Made by a program: the position numbers and the translations under genes. A DNA stretch of 64,000 bases. Source: Nematocida ironsii (taxonomy: Eukaryota; Microsporidia). Shown piece by piece: positions 1-7,539 of the stretch (position 1 is its first letter; every line of letters begins with the position of its first letter). The DNA lies in the NCBI GenBank assembly GCA_001642415.1, contig LTDK01000179.1, positions 167,273 to 231,272 of the forward strand. The letters are read 5' to 3'. The notes under the pieces were generated by a model, which did not search any database, was not told the origin of the DNA, and saw only the letters and a list, made by a program, of their open reading frames with translations.

Positions 1-144
1 ATAGAGAATGAAGGAGTAAAAGGAAGAAATGAACCAATTAATCTATACCAAGTGATTGATGCGGTGTCTCACATTAAAAAAATACCTAAACAGGATGTAA
101 TCAATGTAACAAATCAGAATTTCAAAAAACTATTCCGAAGATAA
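1..144 (+). CDS. TatD-family metal-dependent hydrolase, C-terminal end only
   Basis: The window opens inside this gene in frame 1 and only the last 47 codons before the TAA at 142-144 are present. The tail reads GRNEPINLYQVIDAV, then a short helix, then VTNQNFKKLF. This is the standard end of TatD DNases: a Gly-x-Asn-x-Pro segment after the last metal ligand, then the final helix with a Thr-x-x-Asn-x-x-x-Leu-Phe motif. Family members are TIM-barrel nucleases acting in DNA degradation and repair. The catalytic His and Asp residues lie upstream of the window. The next gene is codirectional, 158 bp downstream. The family call rests on a short tail only. Confidence 0.7.
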   Translation: MENEGVKGRNEPINLYQVIDAVSHIKKIPKQDVINVTNQNFKKLFRR

Positions 145-302
145 GCATCCTAAGGGATTCATGCTCTATTATGAGTATTCCGCCATATATAAATTAGAGC
201 TATTTACCTTTTCAGAGTTTATGGAATTCCCGGCCATTCTGCTTTGTACATTATTACTACAGTAATAAACATTTAATATTTTCTAGTTTTAATTATTAAA
301 AG

Positions 303-1064
303 ATGCCTGCTTCTATTGGCTCTCTTTTAAGAGAGATCTTTCATCAGAGATACACTGAAATCACTGAGCAGAAACTATCTCGATACAGATTTAGACTGAC
401 TTCTTCTCAAAGATTGCAGTTTTATAGTGGAATCTCTCTATTAGCGCTTTCGGGTTTTATATTGGTTTACGCATTCTCAAGTTCTGTTTCTCAAATCATA
501 ATTGATTATACACACTGCACTGAAAAGGCCTGCGAATATTCATTTTTCTTAGATAAGCAAAAACACAATACACATATATACGGATCAGTGAAAGGTGCTG
601 CACAGACCCACATGAAATATACCCGGGACGACTCTTTTAATAAACCCTCGCCAGATAACATAAATGAAATAGACTGTTCTCCGTATATGCAGGATGGCAA
701 ATGGGTATATCCTTGCGGAATTACTCTATCTACACTCCCAACAGACTCATATAAGCTTCTAGACGAGAATAAGAATGAAGTGTTGCTAAACGCAAGCATG
801 AGCGAACGAATAAGCAGTTGGAGTAGGCCTTCTTCTTTTCTGTCCGCATATTATAAAATAGGAAGCATCCCTACTCTCTTACCCGGCAAATATCAATTAA
901 TAATTAATAAGCAGCTTATACACCCACTCAATGTGCGAAAAGTTATCATAATAAGCAACATTGGGATATTTGGAAACCTTTTTTATAATTCACAAATATA
1001 TATCCTATCAACTGTCGTACTGCTTGCCATCATAAACGCCGTAGCATGTATGTATTATCTTTAA
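303..1064 (+). CDS. CDC50: CDC50/LEM3-family subunit of P4-ATPase lipid flippases
   Basis: Family members are the two-pass membrane subunits that chaperone P4-type ATPases and are needed for them to flip aminophospholipids at Golgi, endosome and plasma membrane. The 253-aa product has the family layout: a short basic cytosolic N-terminus, a first membrane segment at about residues 39-60, a long luminal domain with several cysteines, and a second membrane segment at about 229-252. A Pro-Cys-Gly at residues 137-139 followed by a Thr-Leu-Pro-x-Asp stretch matches the conserved PCG block of the family. It is shorter than typical fungal or animal members (above 300 aa), in keeping with microsporidian protein shrinkage. 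It is convergent with RPB8, 86 bp away. The partner ATPase is not in the window. Confidence 0.82.
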   Translation: MPASIGSLLREIFHQRYTEITEQKLSRYRFRLTSSQRLQFYSGISLLALSGFILVYAFSSSVSQIIIDYTHCTEKACEYSFFLDKQKHNTHIYGSVKGAAQTHMKYTRDDSFNKPSPDNINEIDCSPYMQDGKWVYPCGITLSTLPTDSYKLLDENKNEVLLNASMSERISSWSRPSSFLSAYYKIGSIPTLLPGKYQLIINKQLIHPLNVRKVIIISNIGIFGNLFYNSQIYILSTVVLLAIINAVACMYYL

Positions 1065-1150
1065 TAAAAGCATCTATTATAAAAAGTGTAGGAATGGGTG
1101 CTGTCAGCGTTTATTCTATTATTAGGCCTTGTTTCTGTATTTTGCCAATT

Positions 1151-1561
1151 TTATTTGTGGTTTTTGTGCTGTTGTGCGCCTTCAACACCTATATACAGCC
1201 TCTTGCAGTTATTTATATCTTTTATTATGCCTGCGTCTATATCTAAACTCACTAAAAGGCCTGAGAAGGAAATGTCTATAGTCTGCCGGTTTCCATTTGT
1301 CTTTGTTTCGTATACTATTCCATTTCCCATTAAATATGCGTACTTCTCGGGGATGTCCTTCTCTGTGAAATCTGCTTCTTCAGAAAAAAGTGCAATATTT
1401 ACTTTGTCCATTTTTTTGTGATTAAACAATCCTGCATGATAGTCCATTATTAAAGTTGTGCTTTCATTTGTGAATACTCCCCTGGAAACCTCATCAAAGG
1501 CCTTTCCGTCTACATCTATGTCGGAAAGAGTGAAAGAATTGACGAATATTTGCATGCCCAA
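1151..1561 (-). CDS. RPB8: RNA polymerase I/II/III shared subunit RPB8 (RPABC3)
   Basis: This 136-aa protein is about the normal size for RPB8, the OB-fold subunit shared by the three nuclear RNA polymerases. Recognisable family blocks in order are an N-terminal F-x-x-x-D-D-V-D-G-K-x-F-D-x-V-S-R strand pair (about residues 10-27), an acidic loop, and a central YAYLMGNGIVYE segment (about 75-86; family D-Y-V-M-x-G-x-V-Y). Next come S-F-S-G-L-L at about 98-103, equivalent to the S-F-G-G-L-L signature, and a final LYIGVE strand where other members have YLLIR. The start is the first ATG of the frame; it lies 22 bp from the start of the divergent next gene, so the two promoters must share or overlap this gap. 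The last about ten residues are Gln/His/Lys-rich and unlike the family. Confidence 0.85.
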   Translation of the reverse strand: MGMQIFVNSFTLSDIDVDGKAFDEVSRGVFTNESTTLIMDYHAGLFNHKKMDKVNIALFSEEADFTEKDIPEKYAYLMGNGIVYETKTNGNRQTIDISFSGLLVSLDIDAGIIKDINNCKRLYIGVEGAQQHKNHK

Positions 1562-1583
1562 TAAAAAAATCGTAAATATATAT
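1562..1583. promoter_or_regulatory. 22-bp divergent intergenic region (RPB8 / CENP-C-like)
   Basis: Only 22 AT-rich bases separate the two divergent ATG codons. Core promoter elements for each gene must lie within or beyond the partner's coding sequence. No TATA-like element can be placed with confidence. Confidence 0.5.
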
Positions 1584-2528
1584 ATGGCACGCCCGAGACG
1601 AGAAAAGCAGCAAATAAAGCCGCCAGGCCAGGCACTAGCACTATCTCAGGAAATATTAGCAGGGTTAAGAAGGAATTCACATCAACAAGTAAGTATGGAC
1701 GAAGATTCAATGGAAAACATCGATGCATACTGGAATATGGCAAACAAAGAATTGGAAGAAATGGAAAGAAAACAATATGAAGACATTAGTATGCTAGACT
1801 CGCTTCAATCTATACTGCACACATCTACCCCAGAGAAAAATCCAGTAATAGAAACAGAAGAAGAGAAAAGGCCCAGCACTGCCACTCCTGCACAACCGCC
1901 CCGGCGAAGCTTTGATGAAGAATTTCAAGATAGCCTGCAGAATGTGGTGCTAACAGGATTCTCTGATTCCGACGACGAGATTCTACAAAAAGGAAAAGAA
2001 GCAAAAGATTCTGCCACAAACACACTTCCCACAGAAGAAGCTTCTACAGAGATAAGCCCCACTAAAAAAATACATGAATATAGCAGAGCAATTGACGAAA
2101 GCATTGAACTGTCAAGTATATCTGTGGATGGTGACAAAAGTATCTGTCTTGGCCGTAAAAAAAGAAAATATGTTCGTAAATCTAAGACCATTTCCCCATA
2201 CAAATTACTATATAAAGAGTGCGCTAAGACCAGTACAGAAATTCTAAACTTTACTGCGTGCGGACTGAATTTACAAACAATCCATATCAAGGCATACTCC
2301 TTTAAGAAGATTGATTCGAACTGTATCTATTATATTACAAGAGGATCTGTTATAGTGGAAGACCCTTTAGTGTCTTCTGATCAGGCTGAGGAATTATTCT
2401 ACAAAAATAAATCTTTTATTGGAAGAAGGCTCAAAGCAGGTGCAGCATTTAATAATACTTGCCCTACTGTGATCTACAACCCAGCACAACAAGTGTGCAC
2501 ACTAGTTGGATTTACCAATGCTATGTAA
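1584..2528 (+). CDS. Candidate CENP-C/Mif2-like centromere protein (motif plus C-terminal cupin-like domain)
   Basis: The frame is open further upstream but that stretch is antisense to RPB8, so I start at the ATG at 1584, giving 314 aa. The N-terminal half is basic, then acidic and Ser/Thr/Glu-rich, as in a disordered region. A basic motif at about residues 190-211 (GRKKRKYVRKSK, then P-Y-K-L-L-Y) resembles the CENP-C motif, which is Arg-rich followed by Pro-x-x-x-aromatic and binds centromeric nucleosomes. The last about 90 residues alternate short strands and end with a pattern like the cupin dimerisation domain of Mif2 (CIYYITRGSVIVE, then KAGAAFNN). Seen: motif order and spacing. Inferred: function. 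It could instead be an unrelated basic nuclear protein. Confidence 0.4.
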   Translation: MARPRREKQQIKPPGQALALSQEILAGLRRNSHQQVSMDEDSMENIDAYWNMANKELEEMERKQYEDISMLDSLQSILHTSTPEKNPVIETEEEKRPSTATPAQPPRRSFDEEFQDSLQNVVLTGFSDSDDEILQKGKEAKDSATNTLPTEEASTEISPTKKIHEYSRAIDESIELSSISVDGDKSICLGRKKRKYVRKSKTISPYKLLYKECAKTSTEILNFTACGLNLQTIHIKAYSFKKIDSNCIYYITRGSVIVEDPLVSSDQAEELFYKNKSFIGRRLKAGAAFNNTCPTVIYNPAQQVCTLVGFTNAM

Positions 2529-3386
2529 TACATGTAGTAATCAAAAAAGCCATCCATGGACTTATGCCAGAATGATCACTCTTGTACTATTTCAAGTTAA
2601 TCTTGGTAGAGTGCTCTTCTTGTGTGCGTTCATAGCAGTTAAAATAAATTTTATTTGGAGTTTCCTCTGTGCCAATAATACGTCTATCTATTATTTAATA
2701 TAACTGTTGGACTATTTCATATTTATGCAACTCTTGGCTAACTAATGTTTTAGAAAATTCTTCACACTTACATATCTGCCAAACCATTAAGCTATTTAGC
2801 CATTAATTTTTATAAAATAGAGACATTTCAATACATAACTCTATGCAATTAACAAAATAATTATTTTTATTAGTGCTGTAGTATACAATTATTTAATTTA
2901 TATAAGAGTAATAATGCACTAGATATACACAAAAGTTAATAGTAATAGAAATCATATAAAATTCCCACTCACAAATGCAGCCCAAATGGCTCACCATCAA
3001 AGTATCCACTTTCTGTCTGCAATAATTCGACTTGGTGGGACTTCCAAATGCCCGGGATATATAGAACTATTTATGCCAAGTGCGCCCAGGCCAATAGGTG
3101 AAAATAATCCAATAGTAAGAGCAAATTGCACCACCAATGACATGAAGCATCCCATTGCAAGGCATTATAGTAATCACAATAAAGAGAACTTTCCTATAAT
3201 ATATCTGTTTAGTATATACTATGTTGCATTGGTTGTATTGAGGTATGCATTAGGAACTACCAGAAAGTGCTTTATTTGCTACGAATTACTTGTTTTATAT
3301 CATGTTTAATGAGGGGTTCCCTTAAAAGGGGCTTAAATTAAAATAGTCTATGCATAGACATATATTGTGATACATAATATATTTAA
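2529..3386. other. 858-bp AT-rich intergenic region with a possible gene relic
   Basis: No convincing gene is present. The 3' flank of the CENP-C-like candidate is followed by low-complexity AT sequence up to about 2980. From about 2985 to 3240 the sequence becomes less AT-rich; that part is described as a separate low-confidence relic. A 107-codon plus-strand frame at 2986-3309 has no protein-like composition and is rejected. Confidence 0.4.
2997..3155 (-). pseudogene. Possible relic of a membrane-protein gene
   Basis: A 52-codon minus-strand frame encodes a hydrophobic stretch followed by a Gly/Pro-rich loop (FSPIGLGALGI, then PPSRIIADRKW). A second minus-strand frame overlaps its 5' part and continues upstream to about 3240 with hydrophobic residues before meeting stops. 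Two overlapping membrane-like frames in a locally less AT-rich patch suggest a decayed transporter tail, but no family could be named. Confidence 0.2.
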
Positions 3387-4241
3387 ATGTTTTTCTTGAT
3401 TTTTTTATTTGTTATGGAAAATAGTGTGATTAGAGATTATTCAACTAGATTAATTGGGTACTATGGGCTAACAGGTATGAAAGCCATTTCATTATTAGTG
3501 TCAATTGGTTGCTTGGTTGGGGTTCTCTTTTTAGTTAATGCTGCAGCCAATGTTTCTTCCTATTGGTCTCCCATGAAAGCATATAATCCGAGCTTGCAAG
3601 ATGTAGGAAACAGTTTTTTCAACAACGGATTTCTAGTTGAGTCAAATTACAACGAGGTGGTTGATATAATAATGATATGTTTTTTGGGGGTTACCGTTTT
3701 TTTTATTTTAATTAACAAAATGGCTATATTCATTGCACTTAAGCTTATAATTACTATAATTATTGCATATACACTAAGATGCACCACATTAATGGTTACT
3801 TCTCTCCCAGACTCATGGGACCAGGGGCTGCGAACCATAAATGATACATTTTCTGACATGTCTCGGCAAAGAGGAGGAGATCTTATATACAGTGGGCATA
3901 CTTTACTTGTTTGTGCGTTTGCGCACTGCTGGAGTTCATTTTATCTTTTAACTGACTCATTCTATATGCATGTTTTGACCGGTCTGTGTGCATGGGTAGT
4001 CTTTGGAACAATTGTAATATTTATTATAGTTGGAAGATTGCACTACACAATTGATGTTTTATTAGCAATGTATATTACCTCTGGAGTTTGGTGGAGCTTA
4101 GACTATTTCTTGCTTCAGTACTTTGAAGCACCAGTTTGTCAACTTATTTTTAGAGAAACAAGAAGAATGCCAATGGATAGTAAAGCATGCGATGCTACTA
4201 TAGAGATCCCTAGAACAATTCCACAACATAGAAATGTATGA
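3387..4241 (+). CDS. Sphingomyelin-synthase-like / PAP2-C phosphotransferase
   Basis: This 284-aa multi-pass protein has the two catalytic blocks of the sphingomyelin synthase branch of PAP2 enzymes. The first is GGDLIYSGHT at about residues 163-172 (catalytic His171; the family usually has CGD rather than GGD). The second is RLHYTIDVLLAMY at 217-229, giving the H-Y-T-x-D-V motif with His219 and Asp223. A preceding RCTTLMVTSLP segment (131-141) also matches the family. About five to six membrane spans are visible. Relatives transfer phosphocholine or phosphoethanolamine head groups to ceramide, or act as lipid phosphatases, with the active site on the luminal or outer face. Start choice is ambiguous: the ATG at 3387 gives an extra hydrophobic leader, the ATG at 3414 would begin MENSVIRDY. 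The head-group substrate cannot be told from the sequence. Confidence 0.8.
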   Translation: MFFLIFLFVMENSVIRDYSTRLIGYYGLTGMKAISLLVSIGCLVGVLFLVNAAANVSSYWSPMKAYNPSLQDVGNSFFNNGFLVESNYNEVVDIIMICFLGVTVFFILINKMAIFIALKLIITIIIAYTLRCTTLMVTSLPDSWDQGLRTINDTFSDMSRQRGGDLIYSGHTLLVCAFAHCWSSFYLLTDSFYMHVLTGLCAWVVFGTIVIFIIVGRLHYTIDVLLAMYITSGVWWSLDYFLLQYFEAPVCQLIFRETRRMPMDSKACDATIEIPRTIPQHRNV

Positions 4242-4647
4242 TGTTTAGACTACTAAATTAGCCCCAATAGACACTTTTGCTATTTTAACCCGAAGTTAAA
4301 TGTACTCTTATATTGAATACTACTAAGATTGTTACATTATATTGCATACTACATGTAGCTTTAAATTCAACAATATCTTCTTATTTAAAGAATGCGTATA
4401 TTTTCATATAATATGCTGTCTTTGCATATAGTTTATTTCTGTAAATAATTCTGACTAAATATATATGAATCAAGGCAGATTTATGTAATAAAGTTAGAAA
4501 ATAGAAATATATCTTAGATAAAGTAATTCTTATGTAAAATAAAAATCATTTTAAAATAATCCAATATTTAAGAAATAAAAGGCTTTTTAATATATAAGCG
4601 CATCTATTATTACTGTTTATTTATATATACAGTGGGAGAAAGATAAA
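4242..4647. other. AT-rich convergent 3' spacer
   Basis: This is the 406-bp spacer between the 3' ends of two convergent genes. It is AT-rich with many TATATA and TTATTT runs. One CCCGAA hexamer occurs near 4291. No gene or RNA structure is evident. Confidence 0.6.
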
Positions 4648-5634
4648 TTACGCATTTTTTCTGGAGCTAAACCCAGGCCCTTGCACGGGATCAGATAATT
4701 GCAGGTGAATGCCTTCAAATATAAAATACTTTGTGCTGTTCACCTTTTTACAGTAGTTAAATAGCTCATTACAGCAAACAGATTCAATCTGAGCAGCACC
4801 TTCGGTTTTGTGAATTGTATAATTGTTTATCTTCCCATCAATAAATATTAAGGTAATTACAATGGTTTTACCCTTTTTCTTGGACAGAAGCTTAACACTG
4901 ATCTCATTTATGTTTTCTTTCTTTTTCTGTTCTCTATCCTCGGTACTGTTATATACCGCCTCCTGGTGCTTATGAACACTCTGCCGCACATCTATAACTT
5001 TTATCCCAACTAGCTTGTACAGTACACTCATAAACTGCTTGTACCAGTTATACTGGTATACCTGCTGCTGATTTGATGTTTTTTGCAGGTCCTTCAGCCT
5101 GCTTTGTAAATTTGCCTTTTGGGTGAACAATGACTCCTTTAGAGTTGTTTTAGTGTTTAGCCCTTCCATCTGTGCAGAAAGCTTTCTCTCTGTCTCTTCA
5201 ATTGTTTTCTGTGTTTGCGCCATGGCAGATATCCGGAGCTCATGATCTGTCTTTATTTCTGTAAACGCCTTTAGTGTTTTTTCTGTGTTCGTGATCTCTT
5301 CAATCCTTTTTTTTAGTAGTGCTTCTTTTTCTTTTGTTGTGCGAAGTATTCTCTCCTGCTTCTCTGCCTCCTCCCTCAGACAATAAACCTCATGTGATAT
5401 TTTCTCAAATCTCTTTCTAAACTCCTCTATTTGCTTTTTAGTAGATACGAGCTCTTCTTTAGAACTAAGAACTTCTTCATCCGGCTGCCCTCTTAGTCTT
5501 TTTAGAAATATTGACTTGTGCAGAACTTCTATATAATTGAACTTCATGTTTGCTAAATATTCCTTGGAGTGCCGCATATCGTGCTCAATTGTATCGTATA
5601 TACTCATTGAATGGCTGCTCTCGTGCCCGGTCAT
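4648..5634 (-). CDS. Coiled-coil protein with C-terminal alpha/beta domain (kinetochore RWD-like candidate)
   Basis: The 328-aa product has a short N-terminal segment (1-50), a long charged heptad region rich in Glu, Lys and Gln at about residues 55-195, and a compact C-terminal domain of about 110 residues. That domain begins with a helix ending YKLVGIKVID and continues with strands (ISVKLLSK, then TIVITLIFIDGK) and a final helix. A long coiled coil ending in a small domain with an L-G-I-x-V start is the layout of SPC25/SPC24-type RWD kinetochore subunits. That comparison rests on layout only and I cannot confirm it. Alternatives are an intracellular tether or a lineage-specific cytoskeletal protein. 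The start is the first ATG, preceded by a T-rich run. Confidence 0.55.
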   Translation of the reverse strand: MTGHESSHSMSIYDTIEHDMRHSKEYLANMKFNYIEVLHKSIFLKRLRGQPDEEVLSSKEELVSTKKQIEEFRKRFEKISHEVYCLREEAEKQERILRTTKEKEALLKKRIEEITNTEKTLKAFTEIKTDHELRISAMAQTQKTIEETERKLSAQMEGLNTKTTLKESLFTQKANLQSRLKDLQKTSNQQQVYQYNWYKQFMSVLYKLVGIKVIDVRQSVHKHQEAVYNSTEDREQKKKENINEISVKLLSKKKGKTIVITLIFIDGKINNYTIHKTEGAAQIESVCCNELFNYCKKVNSTKYFIFEGIHLQLSDPVQGPGFSSRKNA

Positions 5635-5892
5635 AATAAAAAATTAAAAGATCCCTCAAATATATCGAATGAATAATAAATAGCCCCGAAGTCCCCTGGC
5701 TATGCATAGAATTCTATACTTAAATGCAATTAAATAGTCAGAACATTTATTGCATTCTGGTTAACATATATTATTTAAGTGCCCGTATTAGTCTAAAGAT
5801 GTACCTGCGCTTAATAATCTACTAAAAATATATCCTATTTCTTATACTGTAATTTATTATTCATGTCTTCCTGTGTTTATGGTAATAATAAG

Positions 5893-6090
5893 TTATATGT
5901 CAATCTCACCCTTTGCCTTGGTTAAATCCTGTATATAATCAACCATTTTTACTTCCAATGAGTGTACAGTTTTTTCTAAATTATCCACCTTCTCTCTGAA
6001 TATTTTCATTAAGTTTGTTAGCTCGCCTACTCTTATGTCAAGCTCCTTTTCAGTCTCCTCTCTTCTAGTTTCTCTGTCACCCATATCCAT
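5893..6090 (-). CDS. Small coiled-coil protein (65 aa), unknown
   Basis: The frame encodes a highly charged 65-aa helix with a clean heptad pattern over about residues 20-60 (L, M, F, V, L, V, L, V, M at a/d positions). It stands alone between ENP2 and the coiled-coil gene, on the same strand as both, with spacers of 133 and 258 bp. The composition is protein-like rather than that of random AT-rich DNA. Small obligate coiled-coil subunits (for example DASH-type or HSBP1-type) look like this, but no specific signature was recognised. Confidence 0.5.
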   Translation of the reverse strand: MDMGDRETRREETEKELDIRVGELTNLMKIFREKVDNLEKTVHSLEVKMVDYIQDLTKAKGEIDI

Positions 6091-6223
6091 TACAAAATTT
6101 TCTTAGTGAATTTCATACTTATTATTACTGTAGGGCCTGTATGTCTCGGGCTATTTCAGTGCATTCCTATTAAATAAAGGACTAATCTATTACTTAAATA
6201 GCCTTCCAGATATTCACAGCAAC

Positions 6224-7366
6224 TTATTTTTCATTTGGTCTTTTGTTGGACTCAATATGTTTATTATAAAGCGTATGCTGTATAAGATACCCATGCATAT
6301 GTGGCTTAACTGCCTTGCCAACCTCTTTCTGTAATTTAAGGAGTATCAGCTCATCCTCAGTTATAAACCTATACTGATCATAGTATGTCATCTTTTGCAT
6401 TTCATTCATCTCCTCTGTAACTCCTTCTAAGTTGCTGCACCACTCTGGAATTGCCCCAAGTGCTGGGACGTAGTAAGTTTTCATTGGCTCTGCATTTCCT
6501 CCTACAAACACTATTCCTTCTGATGATGTAAATGAATTTACATCAAAGGACGGCTGAATTGTAGCAAGAACCTTACCTGTATCAGATTTCCATACCTTCA
6601 CACCCTTTTGGTCTAACGATAGTACTTTTTTGTCTTTAATTTCTATCTTTTTTATCTTAAAGTCATAATTGTGGTCTTTCTCAATTATTGGTCGGGCACT
6701 CCGTATGTCATAAAGAGAAATTATTCCCGCCTCAGTACCAACGCCAAAAAGCATCCCGTCTTCTGAAAATGCGCAGGAAGTGGCAGGCGCATCTACAAAC
6801 AGCTGTTTAACCGGCTTATTGTCTCTACTGTCAATGAATTCACACATTCCTTTGTTGTCGGACGCATTGCACGATGCTAGCTTGCTGCTTCCTACAATTG
6901 CACAGAGCGTATGCGACTGGTTTAAAGCAAATTCTTCAGCACTTGTTAGTTGTGTTGTAATAGAAGGAAGGAACTTTCCTGTAGACATACTAAATTGATG
7001 TATTCCTCCGGTTTTTCCAGCTAGAATTACATTCGCATGTATTTTGTCTACTTTTACATCTCTACACTGTTGTGGAAGGCTTACTGAATCGTGTTTCCCA
7101 AACTGGGTTTGAAACTCTATTTTTGCTACATTCGAAAGAAGAACTATTTTTGTCCAGTCTTCCCCTATAAATCCGCCTTTTATAAGCTCATAATCCGCGT
7201 GTCTTTCTACTTTAAGTGTATGCTCCTGCAAGTCAAATAGTGACGTAGCTGGTTTATAACCACCTGTTGCTAAAAGTGTTTTACTATCCGCACTAACCTC
7301 TAGATAGTTACAATACGTTGGAAATTCAAATCCATGGAGTATCGTTACTTCAGTTGCATTTACCAT
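6224..7366 (-). CDS. ENP2: ENP2/NOL10 family WD40 ribosome-biogenesis factor
   Basis: ENP2 (NOL10 in animals) is a nucleolar beta-propeller protein of the small-subunit processome. The product starts with a block very close to the family: FEFPTYCNYLEVSADSKTLL, then A-T-G-x-Y-K-P and L-K-x-E-R-H. The C-terminal part keeps the diagnostic end of the propeller (YYVPALGAIPEWC, L-E-x-V-T-E-E) and the following YDQYRFIT and MHGYLI segments. At 380 aa it is about half the length of yeast Enp2; the basic C-terminal extension of other eukaryotes is missing. The first ATG is used and follows an AT-rich leader with TTTAAATATTTT directly before it. Confidence 0.88.
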   Translation of the reverse strand: MVNATEVTILHGFEFPTYCNYLEVSADSKTLLATGGYKPATSLFDLQEHTLKVERHADYELIKGGFIGEDWTKIVLLSNVAKIEFQTQFGKHDSVSLPQQCRDVKVDKIHANVILAGKTGGIHQFSMSTGKFLPSITTQLTSAEEFALNQSHTLCAIVGSSKLASCNASDNKGMCEFIDSRDNKPVKQLFVDAPATSCAFSEDGMLFGVGTEAGIISLYDIRSARPIIEKDHNYDFKIKKIEIKDKKVLSLDQKGVKVWKSDTGKVLATIQPSFDVNSFTSSEGIVFVGGNAEPMKTYYVPALGAIPEWCSNLEGVTEEMNEMQKMTYYDQYRFITEDELILLKLQKEVGKAVKPHMHGYLIQHTLYNKHIESNKRPNEK

Positions 7367-7539
7367 AAAATATTTAAAAAATCATTTTAGCTTATCCAGT
7401 AGCAGAGTAAACTAAATATGTCCACCTTACACTAAATTTGCAGAGTTTTAGTGCTTATTATATGAAGAACACCAGCACATTACTTTTTTAGACTATTTTT
7501 GTTTAAATTTACTTGCTTTTATTGTTTTATTAGTAATAT

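Noticed and set aside
1046..1421. Two overlapping plus-strand frames
   Set aside because: They are antisense to RPB8 and the 3' end of CDC50.
2986..3309. 107-codon plus-strand frame
   Set aside because: Composition is not protein-like and the opposite strand looks more like a relic.
5893..6090. Assignment of the 65-aa protein as HSBP1
   Set aside because: Heptads are present but the conserved HSBP1 core sequence is absent.
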